A stretch of 64,000 nt of DNA from Paramarasmius palmivorus (lineage: Eukaryota > Basidiomycota > Agaricomycetes > Agaricales > Marasmiaceae): positions 434,001 through 498,000 of the forward strand of contig JAYKXP010000019.1 of assembly GCA_037176845.1 (NCBI GenBank), written 5' to 3'. Positions 34,360 to 44,385 of this stretch are shown here, one piece after another. The translations under genes and the position numbers were made by a program. Within the stretch, counting starts at the first letter, position 1; the number at the start of each line of letters is the position of its first letter. The notes under the pieces are model-generated. The model saw only the letters and a list, made by a program, of their open reading frames with translations. It searched no databases and was not told the DNA's origin.

Positions 34360-35027
34360 ATGCGAACCAGCTCTTTCCTCATGTTAGCTACCGCTCTCAC
34401 GGCCGTTCAAGCCTCTCCCTCACCAAGGAATATCGCTACCATTCCTGACTACGTATGTGATTACCGCAGTTCAGGCCATGACAAATACTAAGCGCGAAGT
34501 ACAGACCATTTCTCGCATCGCAATGATCAATAACTCGACCCAAAGATTTGTTCACTTCATGTTCACCTTTGTGCAACCGGGCCATGAAAACGACCCTGTT
34601 ACTTCTTGGTCACAGATGGCGAACCTTGACTCCGGAGAATCGCAGACATTGCCTCTCACCTGGACAGACGGAACCATGGTAAGTATCATTGATTTGACTA
34701 TGAATTCGCTGCCGAACGAAGATTTTGATCCTTCACCCTAGTTACGCTTCGAAATCTTCGGAGGACAGAACCAGAATCCGCCTCGTGAGCTTTAAGTGTC
34801 AAACCTTTACAACAATCGCTTCTAAAGAAGGATCATAGCACCTTTGTTTCAGACTTCCCATAGCTCAACCTGCACCGTCACTTACATAGCGTGAGGCACT
34901 CCTATCTCGTATCTCAAATATCCCACTCACCTCAAACACTCAGAACCCCACCTTACTTTGCAGGAGTAACGTGTTGAATTATCGATACTCGATGTACTCT
35001 GCTGTAAGGAGTGGACGCCAAGAATAA
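34360..35027 (+). CDS. small secreted protein, family SSP-X, copy 2 (live tandem copy)
   Basis: Starts MRTSSFLMLATALTAVQASP, a clear signal peptide, and encodes roughly 135 residues in five short exons. Exon joins: PDY to an exon with ISRIAMINNSTQRFVHF and FVQPGHENDPVTSW; then TDGTM to LRFEIFGGQNQN; then TSHSSTCTVTYIA; then SNVLNYRYSMYSAV, with stop at 35025-35027. Homologous to the minus-strand gene at 30369-31002 and to the dead copy just upstream. The core P-G-H-E-N-D-P-V is shared. Only one or two cysteines, so this is not a typical Cys-rich effector. No named domain recognised. It sits between the MITE-bearing dead copy and an Egh16-like gene. Confidence 0.65.
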
Positions 35028-35279
35028 ATGATCAAACCTCAGAAGAACAGCGGTTTACAGTGTAATATCTGACACCAAGTCCGAATCCGAGCTTTTGATA
35101 CTTCGAGGCAATTGAGCCGCAGCACCGATAAGATATACTTGCCTAAGAAATTCCGACTTGGTTGCGAAACGGTCCGGCTTCTCGAGATTCATCCCCCTCC
35201 ACGGACCGAGAGAAGGTATTGGACCATCTTTTTTTCATTCCTCGTTCATCGAGCCACGTTCCTACTGTTCTTCTACCAA

Positions 35280-36297
35280 TGTTCAACCTTGTTGTAACGA
35301 TTCTACCGGCACTCATCATTCGTACGACTTCTCATGCTGTTGTTACCACTCCGACGCTTCGCCAGGTGAGAACTCATGTCCCTCAAATCACTGAGGTTAT
35401 TCATCTGGCCTTCAGTTCGGTTCTGCTGCCCAGAAGGCCTGTGGTGCAGCTATGTACAAGAGATTGACTAGTGGTACATATTCACCTCGGTGCTCTTTAT
35501 CGCGCCTTTGACCAGTTGGATCAGATCTGACTGGCCCCGTGAGCCTTGAAAGGATGAGACATGCACGATAATCAACTTAATCTATGACAGATAGATTTCT
35601 CTGTGAAGAAGGTCGACGCAAGCTACGATGCAGATGCGTGTCATATCATCTAGTTCTGTTGTGGCGCCCAAGTAAGCCTTGATACACGTACTCTCTCCTT
35701 ATCTCGATCGATCTAATGAACGACAACTAGTACGAAGACAACGTTGAGAACACCCGCGCGTACGAACCTGGGACTACCGTACCAATGAAGGTCAACTTGG
35801 TAGCCCACCACACTGGATATGCTGTATGTCCACAAGCGTCAACTTGCCAATAAGCCGTTGTGACTGAGATTTATTGGCTCGGTGTAGAATGTCTCTGTGG
35901 TACGTGGATCCACCGAATCTGAGACTAGGTAGCACTCGCCCATTCATGATTCCATAGGTTGACCTCGCGGCTCAAGTTCCCATCGCCCGTCTCTTCACAT
36001 GGCCAGTATACGCTAATGAGTCTCTTGGGCCATCAAAGTGGCCACTGAATGAGAGTATGCACAGTTTTATATCCTCAATGGAACACAACGTTGAATCATT
36101 TACAGCTCAATTCGAAGTCATAGTCCCCGACCTGGGCTCGAAATGCAGTCGGGCTGGTGCTTGCGCCATTCAGTAAGTACTCGATACCAATTACACTCTC
36201 AAAGGAGATTGATTGTTCTCACGTAGATGGTGGTGGTACGCGACTGGAGGCCAGACATACGAGAGTTGCATTGACTTTACACAGTGAACATGTTCAT
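35280..36297 (+). pseudogene. Egh16-like secreted protein, copy 1, interrupted by an in-frame stop
   Basis: Member of the Egh16-like family (PF11327; described around appressorium and infection-related genes of other fungi). The signal peptide MFNLVVTILPALIIRTTS precedes HAVVTTPTLRQ, placing His at the predicted mature N-terminus. Downstream blocks match copy 2 at 60 kb: AAQKACGAAMYKRLTS, DLTGP, YDADACH, YEDNVENTRAYEPGT, NLVAHHTGYA, IARLFTWPVYANESLG, GSKCSRAGACAIQ and WWWYATGGQTYESCIDF. All splice joins work, but the exon ending in CGAQ contains TAG (about 35650) where copy 2 has Tyr in HLYFCRGAQ, next to a 3-nt length difference. Splicing cannot remove it. Either a recent pseudogene, a truncated product, or a sequence error. 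Confidence 0.7.
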
Positions 36298-36323
36298 TCT
36301 AGAAAATTTCTTGATACTACTTT

Positions 36324-37646
36324 TTACGCATGTCCGCGGATGGCCTTTGGGGCGTACCTGTCAAGCCATAATTTAGCATGACAATACATGCTTCAGGAAT
36401 TGATTTGACTCACGGTTCCTCCAGATACTTCACTTCCTCGTCGGTGAGCTTGAAATCCGGGTCCGGAATGTTGTCTTCGAGTCTTTTTACTGAAGAGGAG
36501 CCTACGATCGGGCTAGTGACCTTTGGTGTAACCCAAGCCAAGGCAACCTTCGCCATTGAAACGCCACGTTTCTTTGCAATTTCCTCGACACGGGAGACGA
36601 TTTGTTGGTCGGAGTCACTGGGGCGGAACCCCCAGGGGGATTGTTTATACGTATCGTGGCGAACACTCGTGGCACCGATAGGACGAGTGAGATTTCCGCC
36701 GTCCATAGGGCCCCATGGGATCACGCCTATGCCATTGAAGCGGCAATAGCCGTACATTTCACGTTCCTGGAAGAAAAAGCTGCAGATGAATTGCGAAGGA
36801 GGTGAAAGGATCCTCACCTCTTCTCGATACAACAACGAATACTCATCTTGCATGCTAACGAACTTTGTCCATCCGTTCCTGGCGGCAACGTCGTTCAGAT
36901 GTGCAAACTGCCATGTTCTCATGGACGAAGCTCCGATATATCTGACTTTGCCGCTTTGTATAAGATCGTGTAGTGCTTTCATCGTCTCTTCCGCTGGTGT
37001 TGAAGGGTCGAACCGATGGATCTGAAGAAGATCGATATATGACGTGTTGAGGCGCTTCAGAGAGGCTTCCACTTGGTTGAAAATAGCAGCACGGGAAAGA
37101 CCGCCTTGGTTGACGTATTGCCGGGTGTTCAATAGTTCGTCCATACCAGCAGCGGCGAGCATAGATGGCTCATCCCCAACGATGAAGTAGCATTTGGTGA
37201 GGATAATGATTTGGTGTCGGGGGATGTTGTACTGGATTAGACGTCACTAAGATTCAATGTTCATGACTGTTAAAAGAGGATCTTACCTTTTCGATGAATT
37301 TTGCGATGATTCGCTCCGATTCACCATTGGAATAGGCGTTGGCAGTATCGATAGTGTTGATGCCACGATCCCATGCCGCTTTTAAGACTTCAATGGACTT
37401 GTCTTCGTTGATGACCCATGGCTATGAATGTCCGTGAGCGATTGCCTTCGAGGAAGGAAGAGAAGTGGAGAAATTGCGTACCTGCCATGCGGTGTTGCCG
37501 AAGCTCATGGCACCCAACTAGTATAACAACTCGTTCAGAATAACAGTGATCAATTTTCCTCGAAGGTAGACACTCACGATGGGAACTGATACCCTCAGAC
37601 CGGAAGATCCTAGCTGGGTATATTGTACTTGCTTCGAAGTCGACAT
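36324..37646 (-). CDS. aldo-keto reductase, aryl-alcohol dehydrogenase-like, copy 3
   Basis: Close paralogue of AKR copy 2, about 355 residues. Start MSTSKQVQYTQLGSSGLRVS at 37646. Tetrad residues: Asp/Tyr in DTANAYSNGE, Lys in IILTKCYF, His in LLQIHRFDPS. Further markers are [35 protein letters not shown]-like SMAKVALAWVTPKV and SPIVGSSSVKRLE. The reading frame appears to stop after YLEEP, but a last intron (GTGAGT to TTGACAG) leads to YAPKAIRGHA and a stop at 36324-36326, mirroring copy 2. The segment after the Lys is variable between copies (VGDEPSMLAAAGMDELL here). Convergent with the Egh16-like pseudogene, the two stops 27 bp apart. Confidence 0.88.
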
Positions 37647-38914
37647 GATTGTAGTCGTGGAGTGGTATTCGTATGGGGGATATGTTAATCGGCCTAGGCT
37701 ATTATCGTGCAATTTATACAATAGACTTCCTTTGTTCCTCGTAATTTCAGTTTGTGTACCTTGGTAGGCGGAAGCCTTCCGAGTGAAGGTGTTATTAATG
37801 ACCGAAGCTACCGGTACTTCTCCAAGCATTCCCACTTCCTTATCATGGTCATAGCGGGCACCTCGGAGCATTGCGTGCCTGCTGGCGCTCTATCATTAAC
37901 GATGCCAAGGATACCACTGGTGAATAGCTATCCTTTGCAAGTTCATGCAATTTCATCGCTGTGTTGAGCTTGGCAGTATGCGAGTACTGGAACAGATATT
38001 CAGGTTATATTGAGATTGCAGCTTCACATGTACAACGCGTACAATTATGGTCTCTCCATGGCGGTTCTATACGCTGCCGTTTGGCCAATATACTCGCTAA
38101 GCAAGGCTTCTTAGTGGCCCCGAAAGTTCCTGGAAGAAGGTGAGTGACACGAAACGCAACCAGAGTTTGATCACTCTCACGTTTGCCTTGAACGCTTCGC
38201 ATCATCGCCCTCCGAGTTTTTGAAGCACCCAGAATTGGATTATGTGCATCTACCGCGAGGTAGGCCAGGGGTTTGTTTCCCGTATCGCAACGCCTTTTGA
38301 GGAGCACTTCGGAGAAGGTACCTCAGTTCTGTGGGTATCGAGAGGGCTGAGACTGAGGATAAGTAATGTCTTGCAAGTTTTGCAGGGGTAAGCGTGTCGT
38401 TGGAGCGGCAGCAGATGAGCCAATTGAAGGGGTAAGGGCATTCGAAAGATCGTTCATAGTGGCAGTGAGTTGAAGGAAGAGGCAAAGGTTTACTGAGTTG
38501 TGAGACCTTGTAAAGGAAGACGATGACCCGACCGCAAGGAAAGACTGATACTCGTCAGTTTTAAGCAGAACACAGAAACAGTTCACCGCACCTTTCCATC
38601 AATCCTGCGATTGCTCTCAGATTCGCAGTGGCCGTTGGTGTCTGTTAAGACGATGTACCCCTTGAGCATTTTTTGCAATCACTTGCTGTAAGTTCGATAA
38701 TGTGGTTTCCTTGGTTCGGAGCTGGATGGGCTACATTGAGGACTGGTTTCTTGGCTGAGTTTTCGGAGGAATAAGACAAGGTTCCTCTTCGGGCATTGTA
38801 TTCACACGCACGGACCTTCTGGCCATGCTCTGAAATGTCCGATTTTTTTGGGTTCGGTCCTCTCAACGGGTCTCAATGGTATCCAATATACAAGAATACA
38901 ACGGCAAACATGAT
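37647..38914. other. intergenic region with an unassigned minus-strand frame
   Basis: A minus-strand frame at about 38323-38460 begins MNDLSNALTPSIGSS and may continue through introns toward 38005, but I cannot assign a family or define its ends. Nothing else supported. Confidence 0.3.
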
Positions 38915-39990
38915 CTAGTACGAAGGTATTCCGAGAGTAATGTTATTGGACAGTGCAGGATCCGGAACAATCGGTAGCTCGCCAGAGAAACTGGCGTTTA
39001 GCAGATCTGCTACCATCCTGATAAAAGGATGAATAAACAACGTAGTCGCAACGGCGAACTATAGCACTTACCTTCCGAAGACAATTGAGCCGGGAGCATT
39101 CAGATCTAGGTTGAAGAATGATGAGCATCCTTCCCGCAGAAAAGTCACTGCATACGCACGAGTGTTGTCGTTAGACGCAAGGTTCAGTCGGTGAGATGCA
39201 TCCGGCCCAATAGCCTCACAATACTCGATGCTGGTCGCCAAAAGTTCAAGAAGGTGTGTCCCCTGTTGCTGAACAAAGGATAGTGCCATGAGCGATTGCA
39301 TTCAAAGTCATTGGGGAAAATAACCTCCGAAATGAGCCTAGTCTCGTCAGCCCATGGACCAAGAATATCGTCGATAGTGCCATTGCTGAAAAAGTTCCTC
39401 CTGGTTAAGCTTGTCACTAGGATTGGTTCGGCACCTAGATCTCGAAGTTGCTGCACCATCACTGTGAGATTCTGACCCATGGACTCGGGAGGTGCAATTT
39501 TCTGGTCGTTGTGACCGAATTGGATAGTGACATATGGTTTTCGTCCATTCTCGACTTCGCTTTTGACGGTCGCGACTAGATAGGAAACACTCAGTCTGTC
39601 GACGTAGATTTAAGAATGAGTAGCAACGTACTTGACTCATCCCAATATCCATTAGCGACAAATGTTCCCGTTGTAGCGCCACTACGTGCGAGGTTGAAGC
39701 CTGGTTTCGTATATCAGATATGATCCCTGAGTACTATGAGCGTACATACATGGGACATCTGGCTGTAGGACGGTCGGCGTTCCGAGCTCTTCATCTCCGC
39801 AAAAACCATCTCCCCAGCCACCTCTAGCAGGGCATTCGAGTCAAACTCGTGTAAAATGACAAAAGAAACAGACTTACACATGAGCTGTGGTACTGTCGCC
39901 TACCAAAATGAAGGATGCAGGCGTCTGGGCTATTGTACGCCGAGTCGCTGCTACCAAGAGTACAAATGACAAACAGAGGTGAGTGAGCAT
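38915..39990 (-). CDS. CE12 rhamnogalacturonan acetylesterase-like SGNH protein, catalytic His apparently lost
   Basis: Secreted SGNH hydrolase of about 250 residues in six exons. The signal peptide MLTHLCLSFVLLVAATRRTIA is followed by ILVGDSTTAHV (block I, nucleophile Ser), GGWGDGF, FNLARSGATT (block II), and VTIQFGHNDQK (block III, Asn of G-x-N-D). CE12 enzymes remove acetyl groups from rhamnogalacturonan in pectin. The C-terminal block that carries the Asp-x-x-His pair (Asp192 and His195 in the Aspergillus aculeatus enzyme) reads NLASNDNTRAYA, so the position expected to be His is Arg (codon CGT, one base from CAT). EGCSSFF follows instead of the usual SPAGA-like run. All introns are canonical and no stop interrupts the gene. 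A TTTAAATA element lies about 40 bp upstream. Confidence 0.82.
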
Positions 39991-41577
39991 GTCGTTTGAG
40001 GGAGAAATGACCAGTCAATAGCGTATTTAAAGCAGCGAGGAACCACCTTCCATGCGTTGCGTTGGTCATAAGATCTAAGATGCAAAAAGACGGCCCGTAA
40101 GTGTTGGAAGAGGGATCATGCTGTAATCGGACTGATGTAGAGGTTAAGGATCCCACTGGTAGAAGAAAATCAAGACAAAGATGATCATTGCCATAGATAG
40201 TAGCTCGCGAAGAATCAGTGGACCTGCCAGTGGTAAACTTGATATCTTGAGACTTGCTGTTGACCTTCGTAGAAAAGATTCGGAGAACCCCAGTCAGTCT
40301 TGGAATGAAGAGTTTTGAGTGATATAGTAACGTGTCCCTTGAGAATGAATACTATGAAGACGTTCACATATCGAAATTGGCAGAGTGTTCCCTTCGTGGT
40401 GGTTCGGGACGAAAACGCTTGAGCGCTTAAAGTTGGACTATCGGCGCCGTCTTCAAAGTGGGCCACGTGGACTACGGTACACGTGGACGACTGGTGGACC
40501 AAGGCCTCTGACAAAGAGCTCCAAAATCTTGAGACCATTCTCTCAACCACTCCAACGGCCAGCCTCAGGGTGCTCAAGTCTTCGACCCGACATTATGGAG
40601 TTTTCAAAATGAAGAGCAGACGTGAACCGAGAATACTTATTTGGCGTGGCCCGTGTAATCGATCTTCAAGCTATCAACGTATATCAACCTTGAACCAGCC
40701 CTCAACATGCGAAAGGAATCCAGATGCTAAGGGGGCTGACGATACACTCGGATCCAAATCAACTTGTCGGAGTAATGCGTACTGCTGCAATGGTACGCAG
40801 AGCGCAATATTTCTACCTCCAGATCAGAAGATGGCAGAAGCTTACCTGCAGCTCGTATCATATCCTGAAGGTCAAATGCTTCATTCGGAAATCTTTTGTC
40901 ATCTCCACGTCTCCGCGCCCCCCTGCGGACGTGCCATTCAAAGTCCTATGACGTGATTCTAACCCGGTGATGGTATGGTTTCCTCGTATTTCCTTTTCGC
41001 TACGTTGTAGACTTGGGAATATTTTCTCTTGTTACCCTGACGATTCATATACAGTCATCAGCACAGCTGTCGTACAATGGAATCCATGATGGAACAGTGG
41101 ATTTAAACTTACGAACGCGATTAGCTCGGGGGTGCCTCAAGGCATACGTTAAGCGCCCATAGCCTCTGCAATTCGAAATCACCGGAATCCGTTCAGCTGT
41201 ACACTTTCTTTACACCCGCCATAATGCCACTTTGGATCTCCAAGGCTGGCACACCGGCGATGCAGAGGAATGATAGAACATGTACCACAGACCACAAAAA
41301 CAGGGCGCTTGTTCTCGGTACGTAACTGCTATCGAAGTTTGAAAATGTAATCTATTGGTCTGTGACATGATGGACCCACTGAGAAGCCACGGAATGCATG
41401 CGGTATCATATATGAAGAACGTGTTCTATTTAATGAACACTGTAAACATGCCTCAGCTATATAAAGCGACGCAGGTTGACACCCAACATCAACACCCTTG
41501 GTACGTTCCCCTCGTGCGAGCGAAAAATGGAGCTCAACCTTTTCCTAGCGCTGTGACTTGCCAGTGGCTTCGCTATA
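39991..41577. other. intergenic region
   Basis: About 1.6 kb between divergent secreted-enzyme genes. Open frames at 40215-40956 (both strands) have no recognisable product; one + strand stretch (DDWWTKASDKELQNLETIL) is protein-like but unassigned. A TATATAAAG at 41458-41466, about 110 bp before the M28 gene, is a likely TATA box. Confidence 0.4.
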
Positions 41578-42908
41578 ATGGGAGTACTCAGTATACTTCT
41601 CGTTCTGCCATTATTCGTTTCCTCGTGTGGCTGTCTGGAGAACCTGGCACACGATAAGCAGGTTCGCAATGTCCCGGTTAAAGCTAAAGCCAGAGCTTCT
41701 GTTTCATGTATGTGACAGATACCCTTTGTCTGCTGAATTACGCCTCGCTAATCATGATTTGAAAGATCCTTTTCCTTCTCATCAGTCGGAAGTAAAACCT
41801 ATCCTTGACACCTTGTCTGTCCCGAACATGCAGGCGTCTCTCTCCAACCTCACGGCATTTCATAACCGCTACTACAACAGTACCACCGGGGCGCAAGCTA
41901 GTGAGTGGATTCTGAACAAGGTCAAGAATGTAAGGAGTACCCTTTCCCATCTCGTCCCGCGGAGGTTGAACGCTAAACCAATGCCAGTATACTTCCGATC
42001 GTTCAGACATTCTTGTTTCGTTCTACAATCACAGCTGGCTACAACCTAGCGTCACGGCTAAATTCTTATCATCCTCCCCCTCAAGTCCCAGAACAATTAT
42101 AGGTGCTCATCTCGACTCGATTAACAAGACGGATCCAATGAATGGCCGCGCCCCGGGGGCTGATGACGATGGTACGGGGACTGTCAACCTCATCGAGGCT
42201 TTTCAAGCACTGGTGGCTGCCAACTATAGGCCCACCACACCGCTGGAATTTCACTGGTACTCCGCTGAAGAAGTCGGACTTCTTGGATCTCAGGAAATCG
42301 CGACGTCGTACGATGAAGCCGGTATTGACGTGAAAGCCATGATTCAGTTCGATATGTCGGGATAGTATGTTGCAGTTTGAGAGCTTATTTCGCCACTAAC
42401 CACGTAGTCGGTGAAGCTTCAAACCTGGCTCCCAGGAGGTCATCGCGATGGAATCCGACTACATCGACGAGGAACTGACAGATTTTGTGAAAAGCATCAT
42501 TACTACGTATTCGTATCTTCCGCCAGCGGATGATATACCGGTGAAAACTGCGCTTTCTTTTCTGATGGCATGAAATCCTTACCAGCAAACATACAGTGCA
42601 ATTATTCGTGTTCAGACCATGTCAGCTGGTACGAATATGGATATCCATCTGCAATGACATACGAGGCAGTTACTGGGAACGACAGCCCGTATAATCACAC
42701 CGCTGGAGATACCGCTTCTGTGGATGGTTTCTCCTGGTCGCATACTCTTGAGTTCACCAAAGTCGCTTTGGCGTCTGCGTATGAGCTCACCTGTGATGAA
42801 AATCGGCTCACTTCTCGCAGCCATCTCAGATATGACATAGAACTTCTTAGTATTCACCAGACTTTTCTAGTGCTTCTTTTGGTAATCTTGTACAACTTAT
42901 TTTATTGA
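41578..42908 (+). CDS. secreted M28 family zinc aminopeptidase
   Basis: Leucine-aminopeptidase-type M28 metallopeptidase, 368 residues, five exons (41578-41707, 41766-41929, 41988-42364, 42417-42540, 42597-42908). The signal sequence MGVLSILLVLPLFVSSCGCL starts the protein. The binuclear zinc site is complete: His/Asp in IIGAHLDSIN, Asp in APGADDDGTG, catalytic Glu in HWYSAEEVGLLGSQ, Asp in MIQFDMSG, and His in YNHTAGDT. CNYSCSDHVSW supplies the usual disulphide pair. Apparent stops in the unspliced sequence (TGA near 42412 and 42570) fall inside introns. After the usual end (ASAYEL) there is an extra tail of about 40 residues ending in TFLVLLLVILYNLFY, a hydrophobic stretch not typical of secreted members. 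Its stop is 56 bp from the convergent F-box gene stop. Confidence 0.9.
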
Positions 42909-42963
42909 ATTGAGAATCTTGTAATAGCCACTACACACTAAGACGGGTTGCCTCCTGGCAACT

Positions 42964-44385
42964 TCATTCATCCGAAAGTTCTTCTGAGAGTTCCAGATCC
43001 GGATACCATGCGCGAATGTCAAAAAAACTGTCCGTACATTTTGAGCCGCGATGGAACTGAACATTGAGCAAGACATACCGATAATTCTCCCGAAGTTCCA
43101 AAATACCACGTTCATTGGTCCTTGGTAACTTCTTGCGGAACTCTGCCATTTTTTTCTCCATATTCCGTGCTGCTTTCGAGTCCGAGTTGGGTGCTTCGTA
43201 CCATGTCCTTGGTTGACCAACAACATCTGAGTATCCATAGGTAACTTGCACGTATGCCCTGACTTCTCGAAGCTGGGAATAGACGGGATGCTGCAACATT
43301 GCATCCAGCTGGGCCCAATCGAGGTCAAGCTGGGAAAGATAGTGGATATCGAGCACTTCAATATGAGGCTCTGAACCAGTTTCATCTTTTGTAAGGTTTT
43401 CCAAGAAGGGTAGTTGGAAAGCCGAGTCTTCTATCCAGAGCTTTATTGTGCGAAGGTTGGTGTTCTTCGTGAGGTCGATATAAGGGTGGAATCGAGCCGC
43501 TGCAAAAATGACGGTGAGCAGCACAGTATAATATGGGAGATGCGTCAACGCACCTAAAACCGTCCCTCGGTTTAGTGATCCCGCTGCCTGGATTGTAAAA
43601 GAGAATTCCTCCAAAGTGCTGCCGGCGCTTGCCAGTAATTGGCCAATAGCTACGGCACGTTCGACCGTAAAGTCTCCAAAGTTGACGAAATGGCAGTGAA
43701 AGCTTCGCAAAGCATGGCATGGAGTAAGCCTCCTTATGAGCTCCGCGTCCTGCACATCTTTAAGCGCAATGTTTTGTAAAGTATTCGAGACCGTGCGCTG
43801 CTGAGTAGCGTTGGAGGACTCTGCGCGTTCGTTCCTGAACGGGCGTATGGTCTCGAGCGTCAGAGACTCCAGGTGCTTGAAGGAGCTGACCAGAGTCGAA
43901 AACTCGTCGTATGTGTCGAAACCCGTCATCCACATCTTCAACTCTTTGACCGACTGGAATTCCTCCAGCAGCATCCGCTTCGCGTCATCATCAAGTGCCC
44001 ACCACCCGATCCAAGCTAGGCTGAGAGTGCTGACTCTCGACAGCACCGTCGTGAGCGTGCGTTTACCGTCGGAAGAACGCCAAGTGAGCAACCTATTCAG
44101 GGCTGGCGAGTTCTGGAGCCGTTTGTCTTTGGGTTCACTCTCAATGAATCTATTCTGAGATACGGTGAAGCTCCGTATCGTTCCTGAGATTGTCTCGAGG
44201 GGATCGTTGCATAGTTCAAGGAATGGTTCGACGTTGTTTTGGAAAAGACGAATGGTATGGAAAAGGTGGGGGCGTGCGAGTGAGAGGAATGTGCGGTCGA
44301 CGAGAGAGCAATTCTTCAGTGAAGGCTTGTCGTCACGAAGGTCTAGAAAGATGGGTTCGAGGAGCTCAGGTGCGAGAGTCGACAT
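42964..44385 (-). CDS. F-box domain protein
   Basis: About 473 residues in a single exon from MSTLAPELLEPIF (44385). The open frame extends to 44481, but homologous fungal F-box proteins begin at this Met. The N-terminal F-box-like motif, LAPELLEPIFLDLRD then LKNCSLVDRTFLSLARPHLF, is expected to bind Skp1 in an SCF ubiquitin ligase. The rest is Leu-rich and probably an irregular leucine-rich repeat fold (LSRVSTLSLAWIGWW, LESLTLETIRPF, LRSFHCHFVNFG, STLEEFSFTI) that would bind an unknown target. Such genes are hugely expanded in Agaricomycetes. Convergent with the M28 peptidase gene. Confidence 0.8.
   Translation of the reverse strand: MSTLAPELLEPIFLDLRDDKPSLKNCSLVDRTFLSLARPHLFHTIRLFQNNVEPFLELCNDPLETISGTIRSFTVSQNRFIESEPKDKRLQNSPALNRLLTWRSSDGKRTLTTVLSRVSTLSLAWIGWWALDDDAKRMLLEEFQSVKELKMWMTGFDTYDEFSTLVSSFKHLESLTLETIRPFRNERAESSNATQQRTVSNTLQNIALKDVQDAELIRRLTPCHALRSFHCHFVNFGDFTVERAVAIGQLLASAGSTLEEFSFTIQAAGSLNRGTVLGALTHLPYYTVLLTVIFAAARFHPYIDLTKNTNLRTIKLWIEDSAFQLPFLENLTKDETGSEPHIEVLDIHYLSQLDLDWAQLDAMLQHPVYSQLREVRAYVQVTYGYSDVVGQPRTWYEAPNSDSKAARNMEKKMAEFRKKLPRTNERGILELRENYRYVLLNVQFHRGSKCTDSFFDIRAWYPDLELSEELSDE

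Noticed and set aside
42400..42600. Apparent stops (TGA) inside the M28 peptidase suggesting a pseudogene.
   Set aside because: Both fall in introns (42365-42416 and 42541-42596), and the joined protein keeps all zinc ligands.
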